Below are positions 44,984 to 53,639 of a stretch of DNA of 64,000 nt, piece after piece; position 1 is the stretch's first letter; every line of letters begins with the position of its first letter. Source of the stretch: Rossellomorea orangium (GTDB lineage Bacteria > Bacillota > Bacilli > Bacillales > Bacillaceae_B); NCBI RefSeq assembly GCF_019334305.1, contig NZ_JAHWGH010000013.1:37776-101775 (forward strand), in the 5' to 3' direction. A model generated the notes under the pieces. That model saw only the letters and a list, made by a program, of their open reading frames with translations, was not told the DNA's origin and ran no database searches. The translations under genes and the position numbers were made by a program.

Positions 44984-45891
44984 GTTAGTTCCTCCTTCAT
45001 TTGCAAAAACGATTGGATTTGATGAAGTAATTGATCCAGATCGTCTATGAGCGGTGAATGCCCACTATTCTTTAATTCTACAAATAAAGCATTTTCTCCT
45101 ATATCCTCGACAATTTCCTCTGTCATTTCTTTGGTGATGACATAATCCCGGTCTCCCCTTAACACCAGGACAGGGATGGAAATGGAGCTTGCTTTACCCG
45201 TCCCTTCAACGAGGCCGTTGTGAGTATTGCTTATATTGAACGTATTGAGTGCTTGATAGATATGAGCCAGATTCCGTTGTGTCCTCATGTCATTGATGTA
45301 TTCTTCATACCGTCCTTCTTCGGGCTCGGCATGGGTGTAAATCAAGGCTTTCCAGAGACCCCTAAGAAATGACCTGTCATTTTGGTCATACGCCGCTTGT
45401 ACAGGAATGGTCTTCCCTTTATCCATCATCACTTCATCCACTGTTCGAAGACGATTTCCAATATCAGGGGTGCCATCTTCTTTCGTTCCGAAGAATGGAT
45501 ACCCCCTTGTCGAAGCAGAAGCTAATAAAATAAGATTCTTACAGTAATCGGGGTAGTCAATGACAAATTGCATGGCGACCGCTCCCCCGGTAGACCATCC
45601 CATCATTGAGAATCTTTCAAGCCCCATTCCGTCTACCCAGTCCTTCAGGTCATCGGACAAATCTCTGATGCCCTCAATCTCCCGATGATAACTTGATTCC
45701 CCAAACCCTCTCATATCAACGGCATAAACCTTATACGTTTCTTCCAATCTTTCAAGTACAACATCCCAATGTTTGGAGGAGGTCATATTTCCATGAACCA
45801 GAACGAGAGGGATATGCCCCCCGCTCCTTTCACGATAAGCGAACGTCTCTCCATTCCCTAGCAATACTTTTTTCAATTGAACCGTTGCCAT
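44980..45891 (-). CDS. Alpha/beta hydrolase
   Basis: A 303-residue alpha/beta hydrolase. The oxyanion-hole segment is LVLVHGNMTSSKHWD, the nucleophile elbow is MMGWSTGGAVA with Ser near residue 102, the acidic residue lies near RGDRDYVI and the catalytic His in NSGHSPLIDD. It could hydrolyse an ester, thioester or C-C bond (for example of a 1,3-diketone). It is in the middle of the operon, overlapping the FabG-like gene by four bases. Confidence 0.85.
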   Translation of the reverse strand: MATVQLKKVLLGNGETFAYRERSGGHIPLVLVHGNMTSSKHWDVVLERLEETYKVYAVDMRGFGESSYHREIEGIRDLSDDLKDWVDGMGLERFSMMGWSTGGAVAMQFVIDYPDYCKNLILLASASTRGYPFFGTKEDGTPDIGNRLRTVDEVMMDKGKTIPVQAAYDQNDRSFLRGLWKALIYTHAEPEEGRYEEYINDMRTQRNLAHIYQALNTFNISNTHNGLVEGTGKASSISIPVLVLRGDRDYVITKEMTEEIVEDIGENALFVELKNSGHSPLIDDLDQLLHQIQSFLQMKEELT

Positions 45892-45907
45892 ACCATATCC
45901 CCCTTAA

Positions 45908-46912
45908 TTATGGATTTCCCCATACGATGGCAGTCGCTCCCCATGCGTACCCGATCCCCGCACTGACAAGGACCACCAGGTCACCATTCTTCAGCTTCCC
46001 TCTTTTTTCTGCCACTTCCAATGATAAAATTTGATCGAATTGACCTATATGACCATATTCCTCCAGATAAATGGATTGCTCTTCTGAAAGCCCCAATTCC
46101 TTTAATACATAGGCATGGGCGGACCTTTTCATATGCAGCATGGCGACGTAGGAGATGTCTTTCTCTTCGTATCCACTTTTATATACCGATTCCCGTACTA
46201 CCTTTAAGAAATGATCCATGGATTTCTGTTCCAGCCTCTTTTTCATTCCTTCAGGATCGGTCACGTCCAGCTTATATCGATGGAGGGACTTTTCTGTTAA
46301 AGGCTCCTTCGTTCCTCCCACAGGGACGATAACGTCTTCTGAAAATGAGCCGTCGGTGATGATGGCCGTTTCCAATACCGTATTTTTCTTCAGATTTTTT
46401 TGTAGGATCATCGCTCCTCCACCTGCTGCCAGGTTGAACATAAAACGGGTCCTCTCATTCTTGTAATCAATGAAATCAGAGTTACGGTAGCCTCCTGCCA
46501 GAAGGACCGTTTTGATGGCAGGATCCATTTCGAGTAAGCTTTTTGCCAGTTTCATTGCCATGATGGTGGTCCCGCATCGAAGGGAAACATCGAATGCCCA
46601 TGCATGGTACGCGCCAATTTCCTCCTGTAGCTTGATACCTGCTGTCCAGAGAGGATATTCTTTATGCTCTTCCCCTACGTATATAATCACATCAATCTCC
46701 TTGGGATCGATACCTGCCTTTTCCATGGCTTTTCTTGCAGCCCGAATTCCCATGGCACACGTATGATCTTCCGGACCTGGAACCGTTTTCTTTTTGATCC
46801 CCATTTTGCTTTCTACAATTTCTAATGGAAGTCCTGCTTTTTCCGCAATTTCATTACCAGTCATAATGGATGATGGTAAATATACCCCCGTGCTGAGTAT
46901 TCCGATTGTCAT
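45908..46912 (-). CDS. KAS III-like thiolase-fold enzyme with altered active site
   Basis: A 334-residue protein of the 3-oxoacyl-ACP synthase III/HMG-CoA synthase superfamily. The nucleophile Cys113 is in FDVSLRCGTTIMA and a His lies in AMLHMKRSAHAY (His260, with His266 nearby). Where FabH has Asn in its GNTSA motif, this protein has GHIGQ (His288). That changes the Cys-His-Asn triad of decarboxylative condensation, so the enzyme may acetylate, condense acyl-CoAs or cleave rather than act as FabH. It follows the importer genes by 13 bp. It is likely a pathway enzyme, not housekeeping fatty-acid synthesis. Confidence 0.8.
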   Translation of the reverse strand: MTIGILSTGVYLPSSIMTGNEIAEKAGLPLEIVESKMGIKKKTVPGPEDHTCAMGIRAARKAMEKAGIDPKEIDVIIYVGEEHKEYPLWTAGIKLQEEIGAYHAWAFDVSLRCGTTIMAMKLAKSLLEMDPAIKTVLLAGGYRNSDFIDYKNERTRFMFNLAAGGGAMILQKNLKKNTVLETAIITDGSFSEDVIVPVGGTKEPLTEKSLHRYKLDVTDPEGMKKRLEQKSMDHFLKVVRESVYKSGYEEKDISYVAMLHMKRSAHAYVLKELGLSEEQSIYLEEYGHIGQFDQILSLEVAEKRGKLKNGDLVVLVSAGIGYAWGATAIVWGNP

Positions 46913-46925
46913 GAAGATCCTCCCT

Positions 46926-47918
46926 TTAGCTTGCGATGTTTTGCTGTTTGCTCTCTTCCTTTGCTCGTTTGCTTTTCTTGATTTTTTTGAATGACCCTAC
47001 AATTCCTGCTGGGAAGAACATAACGGCGAGGATATAAAGGATCCCGAAGAAAATGATCCATCGTTCAAAAATCGGATATGTTTTGGCGAGTTCGGTCAGA
47101 AAGTGGTGGGCAAACTCAATCAACCCTGCCCCGACAATCGGTCCGATGAGTGTCCCCACACCACCGATAATGGTCATCAATAATGCATCAAGGGTCACAT
47201 CCATGGTGAATACACTGGTGTTAACGAATCGCAAGGACAGTCCATACAAAGAACCGGCGAGGCTTGCCGTCACGCCCGCTATCACACTTGCTAATATTTT
47301 GTAATGTAGAACCTGGTATCCAATCGATTCCACTCTCTGCTCGTTCTCCCTTATCGCCTGGAGGACGGAGCCTGCCGGAGAATGGGTGAATCTCTTTAAT
47401 AATAGAAAGATCATGACCATGACACCAAGACAGATGAAGTAAAAGACTAGACGGTCCTTCATCAAATCCGGTGTCCGAAAAGTGAATCCATCATTACCAA
47501 ACGTCAGACTCCTCCACTTTTCCGCACCGACGAGGAACAATCCTGCAAATGCAAGGGTCAGCATGGCATAGAAGTGACTTTTGAGGCGCAGCGTCAGGAG
47601 TCCGACGATATAGCTGACGGCTCCCGCTATGACCGATGCGACCAAGATGGAAACGGCGAGCCAAAACATGGTAGGCTCCATTCGATCGAGAAAGATGCCG
47701 GTGGAATAAGCTCCGATTCCGAAAAACATGGCATGCCCAAAGGAAACGATCCCTGTATAACCTAGAAGGAGGTCATAGCTCATGGCGAAGATGCCAAAGA
47801 TGAATATCTGGGTCAGGAGAATCAGCATGCTCCTCGAATCGTTAAATAAAGGGTAGACAATTAAAATGGCTAATGTCATTCCTAAAACTGCGTGTGACCT
47901 AACTTTGAGAATCTTCAT
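46926..47918 (-). CDS. livM: Branched-chain-type ABC permease LivM
   Basis: A 330-residue membrane permease with about nine helices. It has GYTGIVSFGHAMFFGIGAY near residue 50 and the LivM signature GVGTLIGPIVGA near 255, and ends in a Lys/Arg-rich cytosolic tail. It pairs with LivH. The family imports branched amino acids, amides, urea or aromatic and other organic acids; pathway context here argues against amino acids. Confidence 0.9.
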   Translation of the reverse strand: MKILKVRSHAVLGMTLAILIVYPLFNDSRSMLILLTQIFIFGIFAMSYDLLLGYTGIVSFGHAMFFGIGAYSTGIFLDRMEPTMFWLAVSILVASVIAGAVSYIVGLLTLRLKSHFYAMLTLAFAGLFLVGAEKWRSLTFGNDGFTFRTPDLMKDRLVFYFICLGVMVMIFLLLKRFTHSPAGSVLQAIRENEQRVESIGYQVLHYKILASVIAGVTASLAGSLYGLSLRFVNTSVFTMDVTLDALLMTIIGGVGTLIGPIVGAGLIEFAHHFLTELAKTYPIFERWIIFFGILYILAVMFFPAGIVGSFKKIKKSKRAKEESKQQNIAS

Positions 47919-47922
47919 ATCC

Positions 47923-48792
47923 TCACCCCTTTACTGTGAATAATCCTTGTGGTCTGAATATGAGTACGAGTGCCATTAAGATCATATTCACGGCCAGGGA
48001 TAGCTCCGGGACATAATACGTCATGAATGATCCTGACAATCCCACAAGGATTGCCGCGAATAATGAACCCGGAAAGCTTCCCATCCCCCCAATCACCACG
48101 ACAATGAAGGCGAGGATCGCGAACTCCATGCCCATTTCGGCATAAATCACACCTGAATACGGCGCAAGTAAGATCCCACCAAGGGCAGCCAGTGCTGACC
48201 CGACCGTGAATACGTACAAGAATACTTTTTTGATATTGATTCCAAAGGATTCGACCATTTCTTTATTCATGACCCCTGCCCTGACAATCAATCCAATCCT
48301 TGTTTTATTCAAAATCAGCTGAACAATCGTAAAAACCAAAAATCCTATAATGATGATGAAGATACGATATTTAATGACGATGATGTCCCCAATTGAAAAG
48401 CTTCCCGCTAGATAGTCAGGTGCTGTGGCCGATAACTGATTCGGTCCCCACACCACTTTCAGTAATTCAGACAGAACAAGCATAAATCCAAGGGTAATCA
48501 GGATTTGCTGTACATGGTTTCCGTACACAGGCTGTATGATGAATTTCTCCGTCACAAAACCTAATACCAATCCTGTCGCGACGGCCCCGATGATGCCGAT
48601 GACAAAACTCCCAGTCACGGTATAAACCCAAACACCACTGTATGCCCCCCATGCGAATAATCCTCCATGGGCAAAATTCAAAACATCCATCAATCCGAAA
48701 ATGAGCGTCAATCCTGCTGCCAGCAAAAAGATCAGCATCCCTGTCGCCAATCCATTCAGTGCCAGATTAATGATGAGGTCCATCCCATTCAC
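47923..48792 (-). CDS. livH: Branched-chain-type ABC permease LivH
   Basis: A 289-residue permease with eight or so helices. LIFGLMDVLNFAHGGLFAWGAY near residue 30 and VVIGGMGSFPGSLFAAILVG near 235 are LivH hallmarks. It sits between livF and livM with gaps of three and four bases, so the importer genes are tightly coupled. Confidence 0.9.
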   Translation of the reverse strand: MNGMDLIINLALNGLATGMLIFLLAAGLTLIFGLMDVLNFAHGGLFAWGAYSGVWVYTVTGSFVIGIIGAVATGLVLGFVTEKFIIQPVYGNHVQQILITLGFMLVLSELLKVVWGPNQLSATAPDYLAGSFSIGDIIVIKYRIFIIIIGFLVFTIVQLILNKTRIGLIVRAGVMNKEMVESFGINIKKVFLYVFTVGSALAALGGILLAPYSGVIYAEMGMEFAILAFIVVVIGGMGSFPGSLFAAILVGLSGSFMTYYVPELSLAVNMILMALVLIFRPQGLFTVKG

Positions 48793-48795
48793 TCC

Positions 48796-49506
48796 TCACG
48801 CAATTCCTAAATATTTCTTTTTCAACTCTTCATCTTTCACCAATGACTTCATCTGTCCATCGTGAACGGTTGTTCCATCATCGATAATATAGAAACGGTC
48901 CCCGACCCCGCTCGCCATCAAAAAATTCTGCTCTACAAGAAGGATTGTCGTTCTTTCCTTCATTTCTTCAATGGAACGCATGACTTTCTCGACGACGATC
49001 GGAGCGAGACCCTTACTCGGTTCATCAATCAAAATAAGATCGTTATGATTTAAATACGCCCGTGCGATGGAAAGCATCTGCTTCTGTCCTCCGCTTAAGT
49101 TCCCCCCTGCTTTCTTCCAGAACTTCTTTAAATCAGGAAACAGATCAATGATCCAATTCATTCGATCCTCCGTCTCTTGATCCCGGCTTCTCATGGCCAC
49201 CTTCATATTTTCCTCCACCGTGAGGTCCCCGAATATCCCTTGATCTTCAGGAACATAACCAATTCCTTTACCAGCTACTTTAAAGGTAGGAAGCCCATTG
49301 ATCTCCTCACCTTTATAGATGACTCTACCTGACGATGGGGGAGTCAGGCCCATGATGCTCCGGAGACTGGTGGTTTTGCCCGCTCCGTTCCTCCCGAGAA
49401 GTACGGTTACTTCCCCCTTTTTCACTTCAAAGGAAACACCTTGAAGTATGTGATACTGTCCGATATACGTTTCAATCCCCTCTACTTTAAGCAGTGTGCT
49501 CATCAT
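48796..49506 (-). CDS. livF: Branched-chain-type ABC ATPase LivF
   Basis: A 236-residue ATPase. The Walker A motif is LLGRNGAGKTTSLR, the signature GGNLSGGQKQML, Walker B LILIDEPSKGLAP and the H-loop VEQNF. The C-terminal RKYLG-type ending (KKYLGIA) is usual for LivF. Two adjacent ATGs at 49506 and 49503 follow a GGGGGG site; either may be used. It overlaps livG by about 20 bp. Confidence 0.9.
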   Translation of the reverse strand: MMSTLLKVEGIETYIGQYHILQGVSFEVKKGEVTVLLGRNGAGKTTSLRSIMGLTPPSSGRVIYKGEEINGLPTFKVAGKGIGYVPEDQGIFGDLTVEENMKVAMRSRDQETEDRMNWIIDLFPDLKKFWKKAGGNLSGGQKQMLSIARAYLNHNDLILIDEPSKGLAPIVVEKVMRSIEEMKERTTILLVEQNFLMASGVGDRFYIIDDGTTVHDGQMKSLVKDEELKKKYLGIA

Positions 49507-50251
49507 AAAGTCCCCCCAGATAAGCCGATTGGACCTGCTCATTTTTCATGATTTCCTTCGGATGATCGTCAGCGAGCAGTCTCCCATTGAATAACACCAT
49601 GATACTGTCTGACAAATCCATGATCATATCCATTTTGTGTTCAATGAGGACGATGGTCTTCGTTCCTTGGGATTTGATGGTCCGGATCACTTCCAAGATC
49701 TGCGGCACTTCCTCAAGAGACATGCCGGCAGTCGGCTCATCCAAAAGTAAGATTTCCGTATCCAGTGCAAGCAGCATGGCGATTTCAAGCTTTCTTTTTT
49801 CTCCGTGGGCTAGATTGGCTGCAAGGGAGTCTGCTTTATTCGAAAGCAATACCAGTTTCAACAAGTCATGCGATTCGCTGATCATATCCCTGAATGCTTT
49901 GATATTCCGATGCATTACGTAGCGGATTCCCCGTTTGGACTGAACAGCCAACCTCACATTCTCTAAAACTGTTAAATTCGGAAACACATTCGTCATTTGA
50001 AAGGAACGGCCGACACCCAGGCGGGCGCGTTTTGTCGGTGATAACCCCGTAATTTTCTTTCCTTTGAGAAAAACATCGCCAACCGTAGGCTTTAACTGAC
50101 CGCTCAATAGATTAAAAAGCGTCGTTTTTCCAGCGCCATTGGGTCCGATGATAGATTTGAATTCCTTTTCAGGTACAGAGAACGTCACATCATCAACGGC
50201 AGTATGACCACCAAACGTAATACTCAGATTCTTGGTTTCTAATATACTCAA
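49487..50251 (-). CDS. livG: Branched-chain-type ABC ATPase LivG
   Basis: A 254-residue ATPase. The Walker A motif is IGPNGAGKTTLFN, LivG features are FQMTNVFPNLTVLENV and NLAHGEKRKLEIA (signature), and Walker B is ILLLDEPTAGMS. A TTG at 50251 six bases after GGGGTG is preferred; an in-frame GTG three codons upstream overlaps that site. A stem-loop of about 45 bp (50280-50326) separates it from livK, perhaps giving more binding protein than transporter. Confidence 0.9.
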   Translation of the reverse strand: MSILETKNLSITFGGHTAVDDVTFSVPEKEFKSIIGPNGAGKTTLFNLLSGQLKPTVGDVFLKGKKITGLSPTKRARLGVGRSFQMTNVFPNLTVLENVRLAVQSKRGIRYVMHRNIKAFRDMISESHDLLKLVLLSNKADSLAANLAHGEKRKLEIAMLLALDTEILLLDEPTAGMSLEEVPQILEVIRTIKSQGTKTIVLIEHKMDMIMDLSDSIMVLFNGRLLADDHPKEIMKNEQVQSAYLGGLYDEHTA

Positions 50252-50279
50252 GTTCTTCACCCCGTTCTGATTTCATGAA

Positions 50280-50326
50280 AGGGGCTGACTGTGAACATAG
50301 TGCCGAAACACCATGTCAGTCACCCC
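50280..50326 (-). terminator. Stem-loop between livK and livG
   Basis: GGGGCTGACTG (from 50281) pairs with CAGTCACCCC (to about 50325) with one bulge. It probably attenuates transcription or protects the livK message. Confidence 0.5.
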
Positions 50327-50346
50327 CTTCTTTCTTTATATACTAA

Positions 50347-51567
50347 TTAGTTACGTATAGGAGGAGCGGTTTCTTCCGGAGAAAGCTCTCTGATCAATAC
50401 CGGAACAGGATATGGTACTCCCTCTTTCTTCTCAAGCTTGATGGCGTACAACGTTTGGAGGGCCTGATGATCCTCTTCACGGAACGTCATCTTCCCTTTC
50501 GGAGTTTCAAAGCTCATACCTTCCATCGTTTCGATCAGTTTATCTGCATCAAGATCACCTTCTGTTTTCTTAATCGCCTCTACAATGGAGATTGCTGAGC
50601 TCATTCCACCAGGGGTAAAGAGATCCGGTACTTCTCCATATTTCTTCTGATGCTCATCAACCAGCCAATCATTGATTTCATTGTCAGGGAGCTCATGATA
50701 ATACACGCTGAACCCTTCCATCCCAACAAGTGGCTCCATCGCGGAAAGTGCTGCAATGTCAGGGGCACCCGTTGATATCTTGATTCCTTTTTCCTGAAGT
50801 TTCATATCGGCTATCTGATTCCAGGGAGAGTTTGCACCTGCCCAGATGACAAATAGATAGTCCGGTTTACTATCCATGACCTTCTGGATATTGGATGTAA
50901 AATCCGTTGCAGCGGGGTCCGCATATTCCTCCAGGACAATTTCTGCCCCAAGCTTTTCCGCCGCTTCTTTAAATGCTGCCACCCCATCGCGCCCAAATGA
51001 GTAATCCGGTGCCAAGGTGGCAATCTTCACACCATCCTTAGCAATCGCTGCTGCCCCTGCAACAGCATCCTGTGAAGAGTTACGGGCCGTCCGGAAAATA
51101 TATGGATTAAACTCTGAACCCGTAATACTATCCGCAACAGCCGGCTCGACAATCATGACCTTTTCGTATTCTTCTGCAAGAGGCAGGACCGCAAGCGTGT
51201 CGCCCGAGCTTGATGATCCCACAAGGAAATCGACCTCATCTTCCTCTAATAGTTTCGTCGCTTTCTGAACCGCTACCTCAGGCTTCGTTTCTGTATCTTC
51301 ATATACTACTTCTATCTTCTTTCCTGCCACTTCCATCGTTCCATCCGTCGCATATTGGAGTCCCAATTCAAACCCTTGCTTCGTTTGCTTCCCATATGAC
51401 TCCAATGCACCGGTCAGCGAGGCAAGCACCCCAATTTTCACCGTCTCCTGTTCGTTTCCTCCTCCACTTCCTGAGCCTCCGCTGCTTTCCGAGCTGCAGG
51501 CACTTGCAGAAACCAGCAGGCATGACAATATCAGGATCAGAGCAGTCCAACTAAATGATCGTTTCAT
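50347..51567 (-). CDS. livK: Branched-chain-type ABC substrate-binding lipoprotein LivK
   Basis: A 406-residue type I periplasmic-binding protein. The signal peptide ends in the lipobox SASAC (Cys near residue 24), followed by a Ser/Gly linker. The binding domain starts TVKIGVLASLTGALESYGKQ and has FIVGSSSSGD-like and FRTARNSSQDA segments. The ligand is not predictable. It is first in the operon and carries the direct-repeat promoter at 51617-51650. Confidence 0.9.
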   Translation of the reverse strand: MKRSFSWTALILILSCLLVSASACSSESSGGSGSGGGNEQETVKIGVLASLTGALESYGKQTKQGFELGLQYATDGTMEVAGKKIEVVYEDTETKPEVAVQKATKLLEEDEVDFLVGSSSSGDTLAVLPLAEEYEKVMIVEPAVADSITGSEFNPYIFRTARNSSQDAVAGAAAIAKDGVKIATLAPDYSFGRDGVAAFKEAAEKLGAEIVLEEYADPAATDFTSNIQKVMDSKPDYLFVIWAGANSPWNQIADMKLQEKGIKISTGAPDIAALSAMEPLVGMEGFSVYYHELPDNEINDWLVDEHQKKYGEVPDLFTPGGMSSAISIVEAIKKTEGDLDADKLIETMEGMSFETPKGKMTFREEDHQALQTLYAIKLEKKEGVPYPVPVLIRELSPEETAPPIRN

Positions 51568-51616
51568 ATTTTCTCCCCCTAAAGATATGAACTAAAGCGA
51601 TAATAGCTTTGATTTC

Positions 51617-51650
51617 ATCTTAGGGGAGAGGAGTTACAAATGAGTTACAG
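51617..51650 (-). promoter_or_regulatory. Activator-type promoter of the liv operon: TGTAAC direct repeats plus -10
   Basis: On the minus strand CTGTAACTCATTTGTAAC (51650-51633), then 10 bases, then TAAGAT (51622-51617) and GAAA. It is identical over 18 bases and in spacing to the acyl-CoA ligase promoter at 41496-41529. TGTAAC starts are 11 bp apart, one helical turn. There is no recognisable -35. Confidence 0.72.
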
Positions 51651-51724
51651 GTGTCTTGGGGATTGGCTCGTGGTCCGTGGTACGTGCTTGCGATGAGATA
51701 GGATTTGGATAAAAAAGGTAAACA

Positions 51725-51956
51725 GCTGAATTTATTGGGATTTCAGCTGGATTATCCTCGAAAACGGCTGGATTCCGGATCGTTTTAGCTGAATTATCCC
51801 GAAAAACGGCTTGATTCCACCCCATTTCGGCTGGATTTTCCCGAAGGACATCTGGATGCTGAACGATACCCTGCTGCTTGCTCTTGAAGATAGGCTGGTT
51901 CCTGCACCTTTCAGACTGGCTTACCGTCAAAACGCCTGGACTTTTCCGAAAACTTG
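51725..51956. repeat. Degenerate 21-bp periodic array (GCTGGATT units)
   Basis: GCTG-like starts fall at 51725, 51746, 51767, 51788, 51809, 51830, 51851, 51873, 51894, 51915 and about 51936. That is eleven units with a 21-bp period and one 22-bp step. The unit core is GCTGGATT; linkers tend to alternate between TCCCGAAAAACG-like and CCGGATCGTTTTA-like sequence, giving a partial 42-bp period. It fills the gap between livK and the HD-GYP gene (51651-52065), where I see no gene. Confidence 0.75.
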
Positions 51957-52065
51957 AACAAAGACGTTCACTCTTCCCACAAATCTATCAATCACCTATG
52001 TTCCCCGCTCCCATTTTCCTTTATAATGAATCTACTAAATGTTAGTGAATTTGGAGGATTCATCC

Positions 52066-53580
52066 TTGAATATATTTCAGCAATTTCAGCGTACAATCAT
52101 TAAGAATTATCTTTTGGGCAGTATCATCGCTGTGTTTGGTGTCGGTTCTGTGTTTATCTTTCAAACCCTTTCCCTTAAGGAAAGCGAGTTCTTTGCAATG
52201 GGAAGCATCATTTCCCTCTCGATTGTTACGATGTTCGGCTTTGAATTCCTTGTGTACCAGAGGCATATTCGTCCTATTAAGCTTGTCTATCAAAAGCAGG
52301 ATGGGACGATCGAATTGGATCTCCTGATAACTGCTTATCAACAAGCAGAAAGATTCCCGCTTTTAACAGTTAAACGAATTATGCTCCCTCATTTCCTTGG
52401 GCTCGCTCTACCTTCGACTTTATTGACCGTCTTCTTCATTCATACAGATTCACTTTCGCTTCCATACTCTTATATATTGTATGCCTGGTGTGGTGCTTTT
52501 TTAGTGGCGATCCTTCATGCATTAATCGAATTTTTCTTAACCTTTAAAGCATGTCACGGACTTCAAGAAGACCTTATTCAAAAAACGATGAAAGCATATG
52601 GAACGGATCCGGCTAATCAGTCAACAATATTTATCAGTTTGAAACGAAAGATTTTGGCAGCTTCATTGTTTCTTGCGTTGTTTCCGATACTGCTGTTTTC
52701 ACTCGCTTCTCAGATCCGCTTATCGATTGAGGATTCCACCCTTTTAGTCGACTACTGGAAATGGGCAGGGACCTTGATCTTCATCATTACGCTCCTTGCC
52801 TTTTACGGGGCGGTCCTTATCTTTAAGAGCATTGAAGAACCCGTGAAGGAGCTTGTCTCCCATTTCAAAAAAGTGGAGGGTGGGCATGTTGCTACCGTTA
52901 CGAATACGTATACGGATGAGTTTTCTCATCTTTTCTCCGGATTTAATCATATGGTGGATGCCATCAACCTCAGGGACCGGAAGAATCAGCAGCTCCTCGA
53001 CCAATTTTTCGCAGTGGTGGCCGGCACATTGGATGCTCGCGATCCTTATACAGCTGGTCATAGCAAGCGGGTAGCGGAATATTCCATTTTAATTGCCAAG
53101 CAGTGCAAATGGTCGGTGAAGGATATCGATTTACTTAATAAATCTGCCCTTCTTCACGACATCGGTAAAATCGGGATTCGTGATGATGTGCTATTAAAAG
53201 AAGGGAAATTAACAGATGAAGAGTTTGACCAGATTAAGCGTCATCCTGTAATTGGAGAAGAAATCGTCAAAGGGGTTCAACTTACTGAAGAGCTCCTTCC
53301 AATCTTACCCGGCATCAAGCACCATCATGAGCGGATGGATGGTTTAGGGTATCCGGATCAATTAAAAGGAATGGAAATTCCCATATTCGGACGATTGATT
53401 GCTGTCGCCGATGCCTTTGACGCCATGACCTCTGATCGCCCTTACCGAAAGGGTATGCCTTATGAAAAGGCGTTCTCAATTCTAAATGATGGGAGAGGAA
53501 CTCAGTGGGACGAGCAATTCGTCGATGCCTTCCTAAAAGGAATGAGGGTTGAATCGGGCGCTATAAAGCAGACAGGCTGA
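52066..53580 (+). CDS. Membrane HD-GYP domain protein (probable c-di-GMP phosphodiesterase)
   Basis: A 504-residue protein. Two groups of membrane helices (about residues 18-60, 110-165 and 205-260) precede a HAMP-like segment (KSIEEPVKELVSHFKKVEGG). The HD-GYP domain follows: AGHSKRVAEYS, LLHDIGKIGI (HD) and HHHERMDGLGYP (GYP), then VADAFDAMTSDRPYRKG. It likely hydrolyses cyclic di-GMP or a related dinucleotide in response to a membrane signal. The TTG at 52066 follows GGAGG by eight bases; an ATG nine codons upstream precedes that site. TATAAT at 52022-52027 is a -10 candidate with a poor -35. Confidence 0.87.
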   Translation: MNIFQQFQRTIIKNYLLGSIIAVFGVGSVFIFQTLSLKESEFFAMGSIISLSIVTMFGFEFLVYQRHIRPIKLVYQKQDGTIELDLLITAYQQAERFPLLTVKRIMLPHFLGLALPSTLLTVFFIHTDSLSLPYSYILYAWCGAFLVAILHALIEFFLTFKACHGLQEDLIQKTMKAYGTDPANQSTIFISLKRKILAASLFLALFPILLFSLASQIRLSIEDSTLLVDYWKWAGTLIFIITLLAFYGAVLIFKSIEEPVKELVSHFKKVEGGHVATVTNTYTDEFSHLFSGFNHMVDAINLRDRKNQQLLDQFFAVVAGTLDARDPYTAGHSKRVAEYSILIAKQCKWSVKDIDLLNKSALLHDIGKIGIRDDVLLKEGKLTDEEFDQIKRHPVIGEEIVKGVQLTEELLPILPGIKHHHERMDGLGYPDQLKGMEIPIFGRLIAVADAFDAMTSDRPYRKGMPYEKAFSILNDGRGTQWDEQFVDAFLKGMRVESGAIKQTG

Positions 53581-53601
53581 TAAATCACTTATTATCAAAC
53601 T

Positions 53602-53637
53602 AAAAGGATCAGACCGTTAACCGATCTGATCCTTTTT
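53602..53637. terminator. Bidirectional terminator between HD-GYP and BTAD regulator genes
   Basis: AAAAGGATCAGACCG (53602-53616) pairs with CGATCTGATCCTTTT (53622-53636), one G-U pair. Confidence 0.9.
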
Positions 53638-53639
53638 CA

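Noticed and set aside
51634..51930. Minus-strand open frame of 98 codons with a 7-residue repeat (NPAE/NxAV)
   Set aside because: The 7-residue period is a direct result of the 21-bp DNA array. It starts at a TTG without a ribosome binding site, runs into the liv promoter, and a 22-bp unit breaks the frame of the array.
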